Of a stretch of 64,000 nucleotides of DNA, positions 20,957 through 31,551 are shown piece after piece (position 1 is the first letter of the stretch; each line of letters opens with the position of its first letter). The position numbers and the translations under genes were made by a program. Below the pieces are notes generated by a model that ran no database searches, was not told where the DNA came from, and was given only the letters and a program-made list of their open reading frames with translations. The DNA is from Pseudonocardia sp. (GTDB lineage Bacteria; Actinomycetota; Actinomycetes; Mycobacteriales; Pseudonocardiaceae). The stretch spans positions 1 to 64,000 of the forward strand of contig NZ_JAODNI010000090.1 in assembly GCF_025465255.1 (NCBI RefSeq), read 5' to 3'.

Positions 20957-21346
20957 TCAGGCGGCGGTGTTCTCGGACTTCTCGCCCTGGGCCGGGACGT
21001 TGGCCCGCGAGACCTCGACGAGGGCGGCGAACGCGGCCGGGTCGCTGATCGCGAGCTCGGACAGGTTCTTGCGGTCCACCTCGACGCCCGCGACCTTCAG
21101 GCCCTGGATGAAGCGGTTGTACGTCATGCCGTTCGCACGGGCCGCCGCGTTGATGCGGGTGATCCAGAGCTGGCGGAAGTCGCCCTTGCGGGCGCGGCGG
21201 TCGCGGTACGCGTAGTTCAGCGAGTGGAGCATCTGCTCCTTCGCCTTGCGGTACAGCCGCGAGCGCTGGCCTCGGTAGCCACTGGCCGCCTCGAGGGTGC
21301 TGCGGCGCTTCTTCTGGGCGTTGACCGCGCGCTTCACGCGTGCCAT
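20957..21346 (-). CDS. rplT: Ribosomal protein L20
   Basis: Large-subunit protein needed early in 50S assembly. The 129-residue product has the canonical start [15 protein letters not shown], the [28 protein letters not shown] stretch and the family block [24 protein letters not shown] short Ala-rich acidic tail follows, usual for actinobacteria. It follows rpmI after 79 nt. Confidence 0.97.
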   Translation of the reverse strand: MARVKRAVNAQKKRRSTLEAASGYRGQRSRLYRKAKEQMLHSLNYAYRDRRARKGDFRQLWITRINAAARANGMTYNRFIQGLKVAGVEVDRKNLSELAISDPAAFAALVEVSRANVPAQGEKSENTAA

Positions 21347-21375
21347 GGGTCAGTCCTGTCTCTCGGTCGACCGTC

Positions 21376-21396
21376 CCGGTGCGGGTGACGCACCGG
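21376..21396 (-). other. 8-bp hairpin between rpmI and rplT
   Basis: CCGGTGCG at 21376-21383 pairs perfectly with CGCACCGG at 21389-21396 around a 5-nt loop. It sits in the 79-nt gap before rplT. It could be a partial attenuator, an mRNA processing site or an L20-binding structure; there is no direct evidence for any of these. Confidence 0.35.
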
Positions 21397-21425
21397 TCGG
21401 CCGGGGGTTCAGCGGGAAGGGAGGA

Positions 21426-21620
21426 TCAGCGTCCGAGCAGCTTCTTGATGCGCTTCTGGTCGGGCTTGGCCACCTCGACGACGTGCGACAGGTCGCGCGT
21501 CTCCTTGCTCGACTTGACCTCGAGGCGGTGCCGCAGGCCGGCCTGCTGACGCAGGAGCTTGCCGGTGCCGGTCACCTTGATCCGCTTCGCGGTGCCTTTG
21601 TGCGTCTTGTTCTTGGGCAT
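21426..21620 (-). CDS. rpmI: Ribosomal protein L35
   Basis: Small basic 50S protein of 64 residues starting MPKNKTHKGTAKRIKVTGTG and ending RIKKLLGR. The ATG at 21620 is chosen because it gives the family length; the frame is open for 20 codons upstream but those residues are not L35-like. It is the middle gene of infC-rpmI-rplT. Confidence 0.96.
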   Translation of the reverse strand: MPKNKTHKGTAKRIKVTGTGKLLRQQAGLRHRLEVKSSKETRDLSHVVEVAKPDQKRIKKLLGR

Positions 21621-21711
21621 GGCTGATCCGTTCAGTGGTGACGTCCGGGGGCGGGCGTCAGTGTCGTGTGGTGCGCTCACGACCCGCGCACCGGGGGTGC
21701 GCGGAACCGTG

Positions 21712-22362
21712 TCAGGCCGTCGTCTCCTCGACCGGAGCCTCGGACGCGGCAGCCTCGGGCGCGGCAGCGTCGGCCGCAGCGGCCTCCGACGCAGCGGCCT
21801 CGGCCGCAGCGGCCTCCGACGCGGTCGGGGAACCCGGCCCGCGCTTCACCGGCTTCTTGGTCGGAGCGATCACCATCGTCATGTTGCGGCCGTCCTGCTT
21901 CGGGGCGGCTTCGACGACACCGAGCTCCTCCACGTCCTTCGCGAGGCGCTGCAGCAACCGGTACCCGAGCTCGGGTCGGGACTGCTCGCGTCCGCGGAAC
22001 ATGATGGTGACCTTGACCTTGTTGCCACCCTCGAGGAAACGGACCACGTTGCGCTTCTTGGTCTCGTAGTCGTGGGTGTCGATCTTCGGCCGGAGCTTCT
22101 GCTCCTTGATCACCGTGAGCTGCTGGTTCCGCCGGGACTCCCGGGCCTTCTGCGCGCTCTCGTACTTGAACTTGCCGAAGTCCATGAGCTTGCAGACGGG
22201 CGGGCGGGCCTGGGCCGCGACCTCGACGAGATCCAGCTCGGCCTCTTGCGCCAGCCGCAGGGCGTCCTCGATACGCACGATGCCGACCTGCTCGCCGTTG
22301 GGTCCGACGAGCCGGACCTCGGGAACGCGGATTCGGTCGTTGATGCGTGTCTCAGTGGTGAT
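21712..22362 (-). CDS. infC: Translation initiation factor IF-3, starting at a rare ATC codon
   Basis: Binds the 30S subunit and proofreads initiator tRNA and start codons. The 216-residue product reads (M)[28 protein letters not shown], then the N-domain, the linker [15 protein letters not shown], and the C-domain with [24 protein letters not shown] long Ala/Glu-rich tail (residues about 190-216) is unusual in composition but common in actinobacteria. No ATG/GTG/TTG fits; ATC at 22360-22362 lies 4-5 nt after the SD GAGGAGA. A non-AUG start is a known feature of infC that permits autoregulation, because IF-3 itself rejects such codons. Confidence 0.93.
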   Translation of the reverse strand: MTTETRINDRIRVPEVRLVGPNGEQVGIVRIEDALRLAQEAELDLVEVAAQARPPVCKLMDFGKFKYESAQKARESRRNQQLTVIKEQKLRPKIDTHDYETKKRNVVRFLEGGNKVKVTIMFRGREQSRPELGYRLLQRLAKDVEELGVVEAAPKQDGRNMTMVIAPTKKPVKRGPGSPTASEAAAAEAAASEAAAADAAAPEAAASEAPVEETTA

Positions 22363-22375
22363 GGGGTCTCCTCAT
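22352..22375 (-). other. Seven-codon mini-ORF overlapping the infC ribosome-binding site
   Basis: An ATG at 22375 begins MRRPHHH and stops at 22352. Its first codons are the infC SD itself, and it runs through the infC ATC start in another frame. If translated it would compete with infC initiation. It may be coincidental. Confidence 0.3.
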
Positions 22376-22580
22376 ATTGACGTCGTTTCAGGCGACGACA
22401 AGCAAAGACCCGTCGATCATGACGGACGGCGCCACCCACGCGGGGTGTTACTGCGCCGAACCGTCGGACCGGAACCCGGACACCTGATGATGCTTCGGTG
22501 AGCGGGTGGGAGCGGGGCTCCACTTGAACGCCCTGACGCGCATATCAACGCGCGACGGGGTGGTCGCATTCCGAAGGGTA
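22363..22580 (-). promoter_or_regulatory. infC operon promoter and long leader
   Basis: On the minus strand an extended -10 (TGC then TACCCT at 22575-22580) lies about 213 nt before the infC start. I see no good -35. The leader would be about 205 nt. An ATG at 22569, 5 nt after the -10, opens a 50-codon frame ending at 22417 with no recognisable product. A long leader fits an operon controlled by IF-3 or L20, but no known leader motif was identified. Confidence 0.45.
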
Positions 22581-22823
22581 GCAGCCCCCCTCGCACGGAC
22601 GCGAACGGGTCGCGGTCAGGACCGGACGCCTCTGCCGAACCGCCCGGACGCGCCGCGGGGCCGCCGGGCGCCCGGACCGTCCCAGCTGTCGATCACCTCG
22701 ATCGCGCGCCCGGTCACCGGTTAGGTTCTCGTGACGACCGCCGTGGCGGGTCACCGTTCGGGAATCCGCTCGACCGGATTCCCGCCCTCGGGCCCGACCG
22801 CCCGACCGAAGGGCCCCCAACCG
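22581..22823. other. Divergent spacer between the infC leader and the glycosyltransferase gene
   Basis: No other gene is supported here. An in-frame GTG at 22731 is preceded by TAGGTT only 3 nt upstream and could be an alternative start of the glycosyltransferase gene. Confidence 0.35.
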
Positions 22824-23858
22824 ATGCCGAAGCACACCGCGGCCGTCACCGACGAGGCCGACGGCCCCGTCCCGGCCGTATCGGTCTGCGTGCCCGCCTA
22901 CCAGGGCGCGAAGTACATCGGGGCGACGGTCGAGAGCGTGCTCGCGCAGACCTTCACCGATTTCGAGCTCGTCGTCCTGGACAACGGCAGCACCGACGGC
23001 ACCTCCGCCGTGGTGTCCTCGTTCGACGATCCGCGGATCCGGCTGGAACGGCGGGACGAGACGGTGCCGATCTCCCACAACTGGAACCGTGCGGTCCGGT
23101 TGTGCCGGGCGCCGCTCGTGAAGCTCCTCTGCGCGGACGACGTGCTGCGGCCCCGCGCACTGGAACTGCAGGTCGCCGCGCTGCGCACGCACGAGGACGC
23201 GGCGATGGCCGCCGCGCGCGCCGACATGCTCGACCCCGCGGACCGGATCCTGTTCCGCAACCGGTTCCTGGGCGGACTGGTGGGCGTCCTGAACGGCGAC
23301 GACGTCGTTCGGACGATCGTCCGCCACGGCGGCAACCCGATCGGACCGCCGGTCTCGGTGACGTTCCGCCGGGCGGACTTCGAGGCCGTGGGCGGGTTCG
23401 ATCCGGACGAGGAGTTCCTCGGCGACCTCCTGCTCTGGTCGCGTCTGCTGGAGCACGGCCGCCTCGTGGGGCTGCGCGAGTCCCTGGGAGGCTTCCGGAT
23501 CCACCCCGCCTCGCTCTCGGGAGCGGCCGGCAGGCGGCAGTTCCGGGCGCAGCGCGCGTTCACGGCGGCGCTGGCGGGGGACAAGCGCTGGGCGGTGCGC
23601 CGACGCGACGTCCTCGCCGGCGGGATCGGCGCCTACGGTGCGCTCGCCCGGCGCCACGCCCTGTTCGTGTTCAGCCGGCTGAGGCACCGGATCGCCGCCC
23701 CGTCCCCCACGACTGGCCGGAACGGCACACCGCTCGACGGCGCGAGGCCGACGTCAGGGACTACCGGCGGCGTGCGCGCCGCCGGCGACCGGCCCGATAC
23801 CGGGCCGGCGACCCCGGTTCTCCACGACGCGGACTCGGGCGACATCGCACCCCGCTGA
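22824..23858 (+). CDS. Family 2 glycosyltransferase
   Basis: Inverting GT-A transferase that moves a sugar from a nucleotide-sugar to an acceptor, probably for cell-envelope glycans. The 344-residue product has the GT2 start VSVCVPAYQGAKYIGATVESVLAQT, the nucleotide-binding ELVVLDNGSTDGT, and KLLCADDVL where the metal-binding DXD-type aspartates lie. A 60-residue C-terminal Pro/Gly/Thr-rich tail looks unstructured. No membrane helix is seen. ATG at 22824 is chosen because the domain then starts near residue 16; an upstream GTG at 22731 is possible. It is convergent with uvrA. Confidence 0.82.
   Translation: MPKHTAAVTDEADGPVPAVSVCVPAYQGAKYIGATVESVLAQTFTDFELVVLDNGSTDGTSAVVSSFDDPRIRLERRDETVPISHNWNRAVRLCRAPLVKLLCADDVLRPRALELQVAALRTHEDAAMAAARADMLDPADRILFRNRFLGGLVGVLNGDDVVRTIVRHGGNPIGPPVSVTFRRADFEAVGGFDPDEEFLGDLLLWSRLLEHGRLVGLRESLGGFRIHPASLSGAAGRRQFRAQRAFTAALAGDKRWAVRRRDVLAGGIGAYGALARRHALFVFSRLRHRIAAPSPTTGRNGTPLDGARPTSGTTGGVRAAGDRPDTGPATPVLHDADSGDIAPR
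23764..23808 (+). repeat. Two perfect hairpins inside the 3' end of the glycosyltransferase gene
   Basis: CCGGCGGC (23764-23771) pairs with GCCGCCGG (23778-23785), and CCGGCCCG (23789-23796) pairs with CGGGCCGG (23801-23808). They fall in the low-complexity tail and precede the intergenic hairpin at 23870. Together they may slow transcription at the end of the gene. Confidence 0.4.
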
Positions 23859-23869
23859 TCCGGTCCGAA

Positions 23870-23888
23870 CCCGGCGGGGCCCGCCGGG
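23870..23888. terminator. GC-rich hairpin between convergent genes
   Basis: CCCGGCGGG (23870-23878) and CCCGCCGGG (23880-23888) form a perfect inverted repeat with a single central base, between the glycosyltransferase stop and the uvrA stop. It could terminate both transcripts. Confidence 0.5.
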
Positions 23889-23897
23889 ATCGGCCGC

Positions 23898-26870
<2,973 letters not shown>

Positions 26871-27156
26871 GGAAGGCGCCTCCTCAAGTTCCGATCCGAT
26901 CGAGCTCGACCACGCCCGATCAGGGTCCGAGCCGGGTCGGCGCGCACGCCGGACCTGCCTCGCGTCGATGCTAAGCGGGAGGTACGACAGTTCCGCTGCT
27001 CGGTGCCGGACTCCGGCGTCCCGGTCGGTGGACGAACACCGGCGCGCGCCGGGCGTCCACCACGGGTGACCGGAGCAGTACCGCCGACCACCCGGGTCAA
27101 CGTGCTACCCGCCGGCCGACTTCCCGAACCGGAGATGTCGGTCCCCACACCTAGAG

Positions 27157-27172
27157 TCGCACACATGTTCGA
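27157..27172. promoter_or_regulatory. LexA/SOS-like box between uvrA and the metallo-beta-lactamase-fold gene
   Basis: The site TCGCAC-ACAT-GTTCGA differs from the mycobacterial SOS box TCGAAC-N4-GTTCGA at one position. It is the only such site seen in the 379-bp spacer 26871-27249. uvrA is an SOS gene in mycobacteria, so this is probably its operator, but it is 66 bp from the divergent gene's -10 and could affect either or both. The rest of the spacer holds no supported gene. Confidence 0.55.
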
Positions 27173-27237
27173 GAGCGATCTCCGCAGCCCCTTCCCCTGC
27201 CCGGTCCCGACGGGTCTCGGCGCCGGTGCCGCCGCGT

Positions 27238-27243
27238 TAAGCT
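27238..27243 (+). promoter_or_regulatory. -10 element TAAGCT for a leaderless mRNA
   Basis: TAAGCT ends 6 nt before the GTG at 27250. No SD is present, consistent with leaderless translation. Confidence 0.45.
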
Positions 27244-27249
27244 GCGCCC

Positions 27250-27924
27250 GTGGACGTCCTCGAGGAGTATTCCGGTCACACCGATCCGGGCGGGCCCGCG
27301 ATCCGTCGCAGCCTCGCGCCGCTGACGATCAGCAAGCTGTCCGTCGGGCCGATGGACAACAACGCGTACCTGCTGGTCTGCACCGCCACGCAGGAGGCGC
27401 TGCTGATCGACGCGGCGAACGAGCCGCAGCGGATCGCGGACCTGGTCGGCGCGGACGACACGCGACCGGAGCTGCAGCACCTGGTCACGACCCACCGGCA
27501 CAAGGACCACTGGGAGGCGCTCGGCGCGGTCGCCGGCATGTTCCAGACCCGGCAGATCGCGCACCCGCTGGACGCGCCGGAGCTGCCGATCCCGATGGAC
27601 GAGCTGGTCTCGCACGGGGACACGGTCGCGTTCGGACAGATCGAGCTGGAGGTCATCCACCTCCGCGGACACACACCGGGTTCGATCGCGCTGCTCTACC
27701 GCGGCCCGGACCGCCCGCACCTGTTCACGGGCGACTCCCTCTTCCCGGGGGGACCGGGAAAGACCTGGTCCGCCGAGGACTTCCGTTCCCTGGTGTCCGA
27801 CCTGGAGTCCCGCGTGTTCGGCGAGCTGCCGGACGACACCTGGGTCTACCCGGGGCACGGGGACGACACGACCCTCGGCAAGGAGCGGCCGTCGCTGCCG
27901 GAGTGGAAGGCGCGCGGCTGGTGA
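27250..27924 (+). CDS. Metallo-beta-lactamase-fold hydrolase (glyoxalase II-like)
   Basis: Metal-dependent hydrolase of unknown substrate. The 224-residue product contains the metal motif THRHKDH (residues 81-87), a second ligand region VIHLRGHTPGSIALLY, the bridging aspartate in LFTGDSLFPGGPGK, and a final YPGHGDDTTLG. This is the layout of glyoxalase II-like proteins. In mycobacteria a gene of this family (Rv1637c) is also divergent from uvrA. The GTG start fits a leaderless transcript. Confidence 0.88.
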   Translation: MDVLEEYSGHTDPGGPAIRRSLAPLTISKLSVGPMDNNAYLLVCTATQEALLIDAANEPQRIADLVGADDTRPELQHLVTTHRHKDHWEALGAVAGMFQTRQIAHPLDAPELPIPMDELVSHGDTVAFGQIELEVIHLRGHTPGSIALLYRGPDRPHLFTGDSLFPGGPGKTWSAEDFRSLVSDLESRVFGELPDDTWVYPGHGDDTTLGKERPSLPEWKARGW

Positions 27925-27948
27925 GCCGGCGGGCCGGTGCCCGCCGGC
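27925..27948. terminator. Perfect 10-bp hairpin between convergent genes
   Basis: GCCGGCGGGC (27925-27934) pairs with GCCCGCCGGC (27939-27948) around a 4-nt loop. It begins directly after the stop of the hydrolase gene and ends 3 nt before the end of the AraC remnant, so it can serve both directions. Confidence 0.6.
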
Positions 27949-27951
27949 CCG

Positions 27952-28440
27952 TCAGTACCGCCGCGCGTACCGCGTCGGGGGCTCGCCGAACAGCGCGGCG
28001 AAGTCCCGGCTGAAGTGGGCCTGGTCCGCGTAGCCGAGTTCGCCCGCGAGGTCCGCCCAGACGATCGCGTCCCCGCGCGCCATCCGCTCGGTGGCCTCGT
28101 GCAGCCGGTAGCGGCGGATCACCCACTTCGGCCCGACGCCGACGTGCGCGGCGAAGAGGCGTTGCAGGCGCCGGACCCTCGAGGACCCGGACCACGTGCC
28201 CGCTCGAGACTCCGTGCACCTGCGGCGCGCCGCCGTCGCGGAAGGTCGGCCGGACGTGCGGGTACGGGACGATCAGCTGACGGTAGGGCTCGTCGTAGTC
28301 CCACTCGACGATCCAGTACCGCCGGACGAACGGCGAGAGCCGCGCCGACGGCTCGGGAAAGTCGTGGCGCTGGAACCGGGGCCAGGCCCCGCCGAGCGCA
28401 CGGGATCCTCGGGTCCGGGGCGGGGCGGCACGCCGTCCAT
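27952..28440 (-). pseudogene. AraC-family transcription regulator, internally deleted and frameshifted
   Basis: Two parts in different frames are recognisable. The N-terminal sensor part (28185-28400) reads PRFQRHDFPEPSARLSPFV, RRYWIVEWDYDEPYRQL and VHGVSSGHVVRVLEG. The C-terminal AraC helix-turn-helix (27952-28176) reads VRRLQRLFAAHVGVGPKWV, IRRYRLHEATERM and GYADQAHFSRDFAALFGEPP, then TGA. Relatives have roughly 100 residues between these parts; here they abut at 28170-28185 with a frame change. A plausible ATG at 28440 is also out of frame with the sensor part, suggesting a second lesion near 28395. The product cannot be functional as written. Confidence 0.78.
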
Positions 28441-28487
28441 GGTGGCACCTGTCGCGTTCCTTCAAGACCGGCCCGCGGTCGGCGCTC

Positions 28488-28493
28488 TACCGT
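28488..28493 (+). promoter_or_regulatory. -10 element TACCGT for a leaderless mRNA
   Basis: TACCGT ends 7 nt before the ATG at 28501, which lacks an SD. Confidence 0.45.
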
Positions 28494-28500
28494 GCCGGGC

Positions 28501-29097
28501 ATGCCTCCCACCGACCTCGTCGCCGCGTCCGTCCTCCCCGCCGCCGGCGCGCCGATCTCGGCGCTGATCCGTGCGGTCGACCCCGCCCGGCTCGACGCCC
28601 AGACCCCCTGCGCCGACTACGCGGTCCGCGACCTGCTCAACCATCTGCTCTTCTGGGGCCCGGTCCTGGCCGCGGCCGGGCGGCGCGAGACCGCGCCGCC
28701 GCCCGCGGAGTCGGAAGCCGACGTCGACCTGGTGGTCGGCGACTGGCCGGCGTCCTTGACCGCGGTGTTCGCGGACGTCGCCGAGGCGTGGGGCGACGTC
28801 GAGGCCTGGGAGGGGACCACTTCGATGGGCGGGCCCGAGCCCCTGCCCGCCGCGATGGTCGGCGGGATGGCCGTGGGCGAGCTGGTGGTGCACGGCTGGG
28901 ACCTCGGCCGCGCCCTCGGCCTGGAGCCGACGTGGGAGCCGGGCGTCCTCGCCGTCGTGCACGCCGAGGTGGCGGCGACAGCCGGGATCGGACGGGAGAT
29001 GGGCGTCTATGGCGCCGCGGTGCCGGTCCCCGAGGAGGCGCCGGCACTCGATCGCCTGCTCGGTCTCACGGGCCGGGACCCGCACTGGACGCCCTGA
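28501..29097 (+). CDS. TIGR03086-family protein (mycothiol-dependent maleylpyruvate isomerase-like fold)
   Basis: The 198-residue product has the DinB-like four-helix pattern: residues PCADYAVRDLLNHLLFWG near the N-terminus (the His of the DLLNHL motif is a metal ligand in relatives), then MAVGELVVHGWDLGRALG, where a second His occurs. Relatives bind zinc and some use mycothiol; the reaction here is unknown. No partner gene suggests a substrate. The ATG at 28501 is supported by the -10 spacing. Confidence 0.78.
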   Translation: MPPTDLVAASVLPAAGAPISALIRAVDPARLDAQTPCADYAVRDLLNHLLFWGPVLAAAGRRETAPPPAESEADVDLVVGDWPASLTAVFADVAEAWGDVEAWEGTTSMGGPEPLPAAMVGGMAVGELVVHGWDLGRALGLEPTWEPGVLAVVHAEVAATAGIGREMGVYGAAVPVPEEAPALDRLLGLTGRDPHWTP

Positions 29098-29111
29098 TCG
29101 AGCCGCTGCGT

Positions 29112-29150
29112 GAGTGGCTCGAGCGGCGCAGAACGGCGCTCGAGCCACTC
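29112..29150. terminator. Perfect 13-bp hairpin between convergent genes
   Basis: GAGTGGCTCGAGC (29112-29124) pairs perfectly with GCTCGAGCCACTC (29138-29150) around a 13-nt loop. It begins 15 nt past the stop at 29097 and ends 21 nt before the TetR gene end. A further partial copy of the motif follows at 29146-29158. It probably acts as a bidirectional terminator. Confidence 0.6.
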
Positions 29151-29170
29151 GAGCGGCGGAACCGACCCAC

Positions 29171-29737
29171 TCACGCGGCGAACGAACTCACCAGCACCTC
29201 CGCCGCCGCGTGGGCCTGGGCCGCCGGCGCATCCGTGCCCAGGATCCCCGCGGCGACCATCGCCCCCTCCGCGAGCAGGAACACCTGCGGCGCAAGGGCC
29301 TCCGGCAGGCCCGCCTCGCGGACGAGCCCCGCGACGTAGTCCGCGAAGGCGAGCTTGTGCTCGCGGGCCAGCCGCGCCACGACGTCCGACGTCGCCCCCA
29401 GCTCGCCGTGGCCGTTGATCCAGGCGCAGCCGCGGAAGCCGGGTTCGCGGAACCAGGTGCCGAGCCAGTCGAACACCGCGAGGACTCGCTCCCGGGGGTC
29501 GTCGACCTGCTCGACGAACGCCGCGAGCCGGCCGCGCCACCGGACGTCGCGCCGCTGCAGGTACGCCTCGACGAGCTGCTCCTTGGCCGGGTACAGCGAG
29601 TACAGCCGCTTGAGCGAGACGCCGGAGCCGCCGCGGATGTCGTCCATGCCGACGGCCTGGATACCCCGGGCGTAGAAGAGGTCCTCGGCGGCGTCGAGCA
29701 GCCGGGTGCGGGCGGTGTCGGGATCGAGCGGGGCCAT
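29171..29737 (-). CDS. TetR-family transcriptional repressor
   Basis: Ligand-responsive repressor. The 188-residue product has an N-terminal helix-turn-helix ([24 protein letters not shown] and [20 protein letters not shown]) and a helical ligand-binding domain including [18 protein letters not shown], a pattern seen in TetR proteins sensing small toxicants. The ATG at 29737 follows two perfect operators, shared with the divergent NTF2-like gene, so it is probably autoregulated. Confidence 0.9.
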   Translation of the reverse strand: MAPLDPDTARTRLLDAAEDLFYARGIQAVGMDDIRGGSGVSLKRLYSLYPAKEQLVEAYLQRRDVRWRGRLAAFVEQVDDPRERVLAVFDWLGTWFREPGFRGCAWINGHGELGATSDVVARLAREHKLAFADYVAGLVREAGLPEALAPQVFLLAEGAMVAAGILGTDAPAAQAHAAAEVLVSSFAA

Positions 29738-29758
29738 GCGGAGTCCGTACTTGCGAAG

Positions 29759-29801
29759 GAGAACTGGCGTTCTCTAGCCTACGGGGAGAACGACCGTTCT
29801 C
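29759..29801. promoter_or_regulatory. Twin perfect TetR operators GAGAAC-N4-GTTCTC
   Basis: Two perfect 6-4-6 palindromes, 29759-29774 and 29786-29801, are centred 27 bp apart in the divergent gap between the tetR start (29737) and the NTF2-like start (29825). The position and symmetry fit binding by two dimers of the adjacent TetR protein. They are AT-richer than their surroundings. Confidence 0.75.
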
Positions 29802-29824
29802 ACATCCGCGAGGAGACCGCACCG

Positions 29825-30283
29825 ATGGCCGACCGCCCGCCGCTCCCCCCGTTCACGCTCGAGACCGCGCGGCAGAAGGTGCAGGCCGCCGAGGACGCGT
29901 GGAACACCCGCGACCCCGAGAAGGTGGCGCTCGCGTACACCGAGGACTCCGTCTGGCGCAACCGCGACACCTTCGTGCAGGGCCGCGCCGAGATCGTCGC
30001 CCTGCTCACGGCGAAGTGGGAGCGCGAGCTGGACTACGCGCTGCGCAAGGCCCTCTGGACGTTCGCGGACAACCGGATCGCCGTCCGGTTCCAGTACGAG
30101 AGCCACGACGCGGCCGGCATCTGGTACCGCAGCTACGGCAACGAGAACTGGGAGTTCGACTCCCACGGGCTGATGGTCCGGCGCGAGGCCAGCATCAACG
30201 ACGTCGTCATCGACGAGTCCGAGCGCAGGATCTTCGGGCCGCGCCCCGAGTCGGAGCGCGGCCAGGAGATCCCCCTCCGGTAG
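29825..30283 (+). CDS. NTF2-like (DUF1348) protein
   Basis: The 152-residue product is a single cone-shaped NTF2-like domain: [34 protein letters not shown], then [35 protein letters not shown] and [21 protein letters not shown]1348 proteins are often under a divergent TetR and are suspected to handle small organic molecules; the activity is unknown. ATG at 29825 has an SD (GAGGAG). The twin operators upstream imply induction when TetR releases. Confidence 0.88.
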   Translation: MADRPPLPPFTLETARQKVQAAEDAWNTRDPEKVALAYTEDSVWRNRDTFVQGRAEIVALLTAKWERELDYALRKALWTFADNRIAVRFQYESHDAAGIWYRSYGNENWEFDSHGLMVRREASINDVVIDESERRIFGPRPESERGQEIPLR

Positions 30284-30298
30284 GCCACGCGCGGTCCC

Positions 30299-30332
30299 GC
30301 GCCACGCGCGCCGTCGACGGAGCGCGTGGCGC
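30299..30332. terminator. Near-perfect 34-nt palindrome between convergent genes
   Basis: GCGCCACGCGC (30299-30309) pairs with GCGCGTGGCGC (30322-30332); the 12-nt centre contains the perfect palindrome CCGTCGACGG (30311-30320), so the whole element is almost fully self-complementary. It lies between the NTF2-like gene stop (30283) and the citrate synthase stop (30367), as expected for a bidirectional terminator. Confidence 0.6.
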
Positions 30333-30366
30333 CGGACGGCGCGCGTCGGCCCTGCCCTCGGGGCGA

Positions 30367-31530
30367 CTACGCCGCCGGGACCGGCTCCGGTGCGGGCGGC
30401 CCGACGTAGCGGGCGGCCGGCCGGATGATCCGTCGCTCGGTCGCCTGCTCCAGGACGTTCGCCGTCCAGCCGACGATCCGGCTCACCGCGAACGTGGGCG
30501 TGAACATCGAGCGCGGGATCCCGCAGAGCTCCATGACCACCCCCGCGTAGAACTCGACGTTCGCGTACAGCCGCCGCTCGGGCTTGAGCTCGGCGAGGAT
30601 CTCGACGACCCGCCGCTCCACGGTCATCGCGAACTCCGCCAGCTCACCGCCCAGCTCCGCGGCGACCTCCCGCAGCATCAGCGAGCGCGGATCGTCCGTT
30701 CGGTAGACGGCGTGCCCGAAGCCCATGATCCGGTCGTGGGCGAGGACCCTCGCGCGCACCCACTCGTCGATCCGGTCCGGCGTCCCGATCTCGTCGAGGC
30801 CGGCCAGGGCGCGGTCCGGGGCGCCGCCGTGCAGCGGCCCGGAGAACGCGCCGATCGCCGCCACCACCGCCGACACGACGTCGGCGCCGGTCGAGGCCAC
30901 GACCCGGGAGGTGAAGGTCGAGGCGTTGAACCCGTGGTCGACGGTCGCGACCAGGTACTTCTCCACCGCGGCGGCGTGCCGCGGCGGCGGGACCGAACCC
31001 GTGACCATGAAGATCCAGTTCGCCGCCGCCGAGAGGTCGGCACGCGGCTCGAGCGGCTCCAGGCCGGACCGCAGCCGGTGCAGCGCCGCCAGGATCGTCG
31101 GCGTCACGGCGCTGACGAGGAGCGCGTTCCCGCGCCGGGTCGCGGCGTCGGCGTCCCACAGGGGCGGGACGTCCCGGGCGCTGCCGAGCAGGGAGAGGGC
31201 GGTCCGCAGGGCCGTCAACGGCTGGAGCCGCTCCCCCGCCGCGGCGATGGCCGGCAGCACCTCGCGCAGCTCGTCGGGCAGCACCCGCAGCGGCGCCACC
31301 TCACCGGCGAAGCGCGCCGCCTCCGCGGGCGTGGGCAGCCGGCCCTCGACGAACAGGTACCAGACGTCCTCGAAGGTCCGGCCGCGCGCGAGGTCGACCG
31401 CGGAGTACTGGCGGTAGTGGTAAAAGCCCTCGCCCCCGCGCACGTCCCCGATCTCGGTGGACGTAACGACGACGTTGCGGAGCCCGGGCGGGACGGTGAT
31501 CGGACCGTCCGTGTCGGTCGTGAGAGTCAT
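30367..31530 (-). CDS. Citrate synthase / 2-methylcitrate synthase-like protein
   Basis: Condenses acetyl-CoA or propionyl-CoA with oxaloacetate. The 387-residue product has the family order: GLRNVVVTSTEIGDVRG, VDLARGRTFEDVWYLFVEGRLP, FSGPLHGGAPDRAL (substrate His), GFGHAVYRTDDPRS (second His and CoA region) and a late catalytic Asp near LYANVEFYAGVVM. Type II bacterial dimer size. ATG at 31530 is chosen because the preceding in-frame residues are not family-like. It is divergent from a second citrate synthase with a DNA-binding domain; the preferred acyl-CoA cannot be told. Confidence 0.88.
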   Translation of the reverse strand: MTLTTDTDGPITVPPGLRNVVVTSTEIGDVRGGEGFYHYRQYSAVDLARGRTFEDVWYLFVEGRLPTPAEAARFAGEVAPLRVLPDELREVLPAIAAAGERLQPLTALRTALSLLGSARDVPPLWDADAATRRGNALLVSAVTPTILAALHRLRSGLEPLEPRADLSAAANWIFMVTGSVPPPRHAAAVEKYLVATVDHGFNASTFTSRVVASTGADVVSAVVAAIGAFSGPLHGGAPDRALAGLDEIGTPDRIDEWVRARVLAHDRIMGFGHAVYRTDDPRSLMLREVAAELGGELAEFAMTVERRVVEILAELKPERRLYANVEFYAGVVMELCGIPRSMFTPTFAVSRIVGWTANVLEQATERRIIRPAARYVGPPAPEPVPAA

Positions 31531-31551
31531 GCCGTGACTGTCGGTCCGCCG

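Noticed and set aside
22731..22823. Upstream GTG start of the glycosyltransferase gene
   Set aside because: It adds 31 Pro/Arg/Gly-rich residues before the fold and the -10-like TAGGTT is only 3 nt away. Kept only as an alternative.
28501..29097. Extended start of the TIGR03086 gene up to 27937
   Set aside because: The upstream part is antisense to the AraC remnant. The ATG at 28501 has a -10 element 7 nt upstream.
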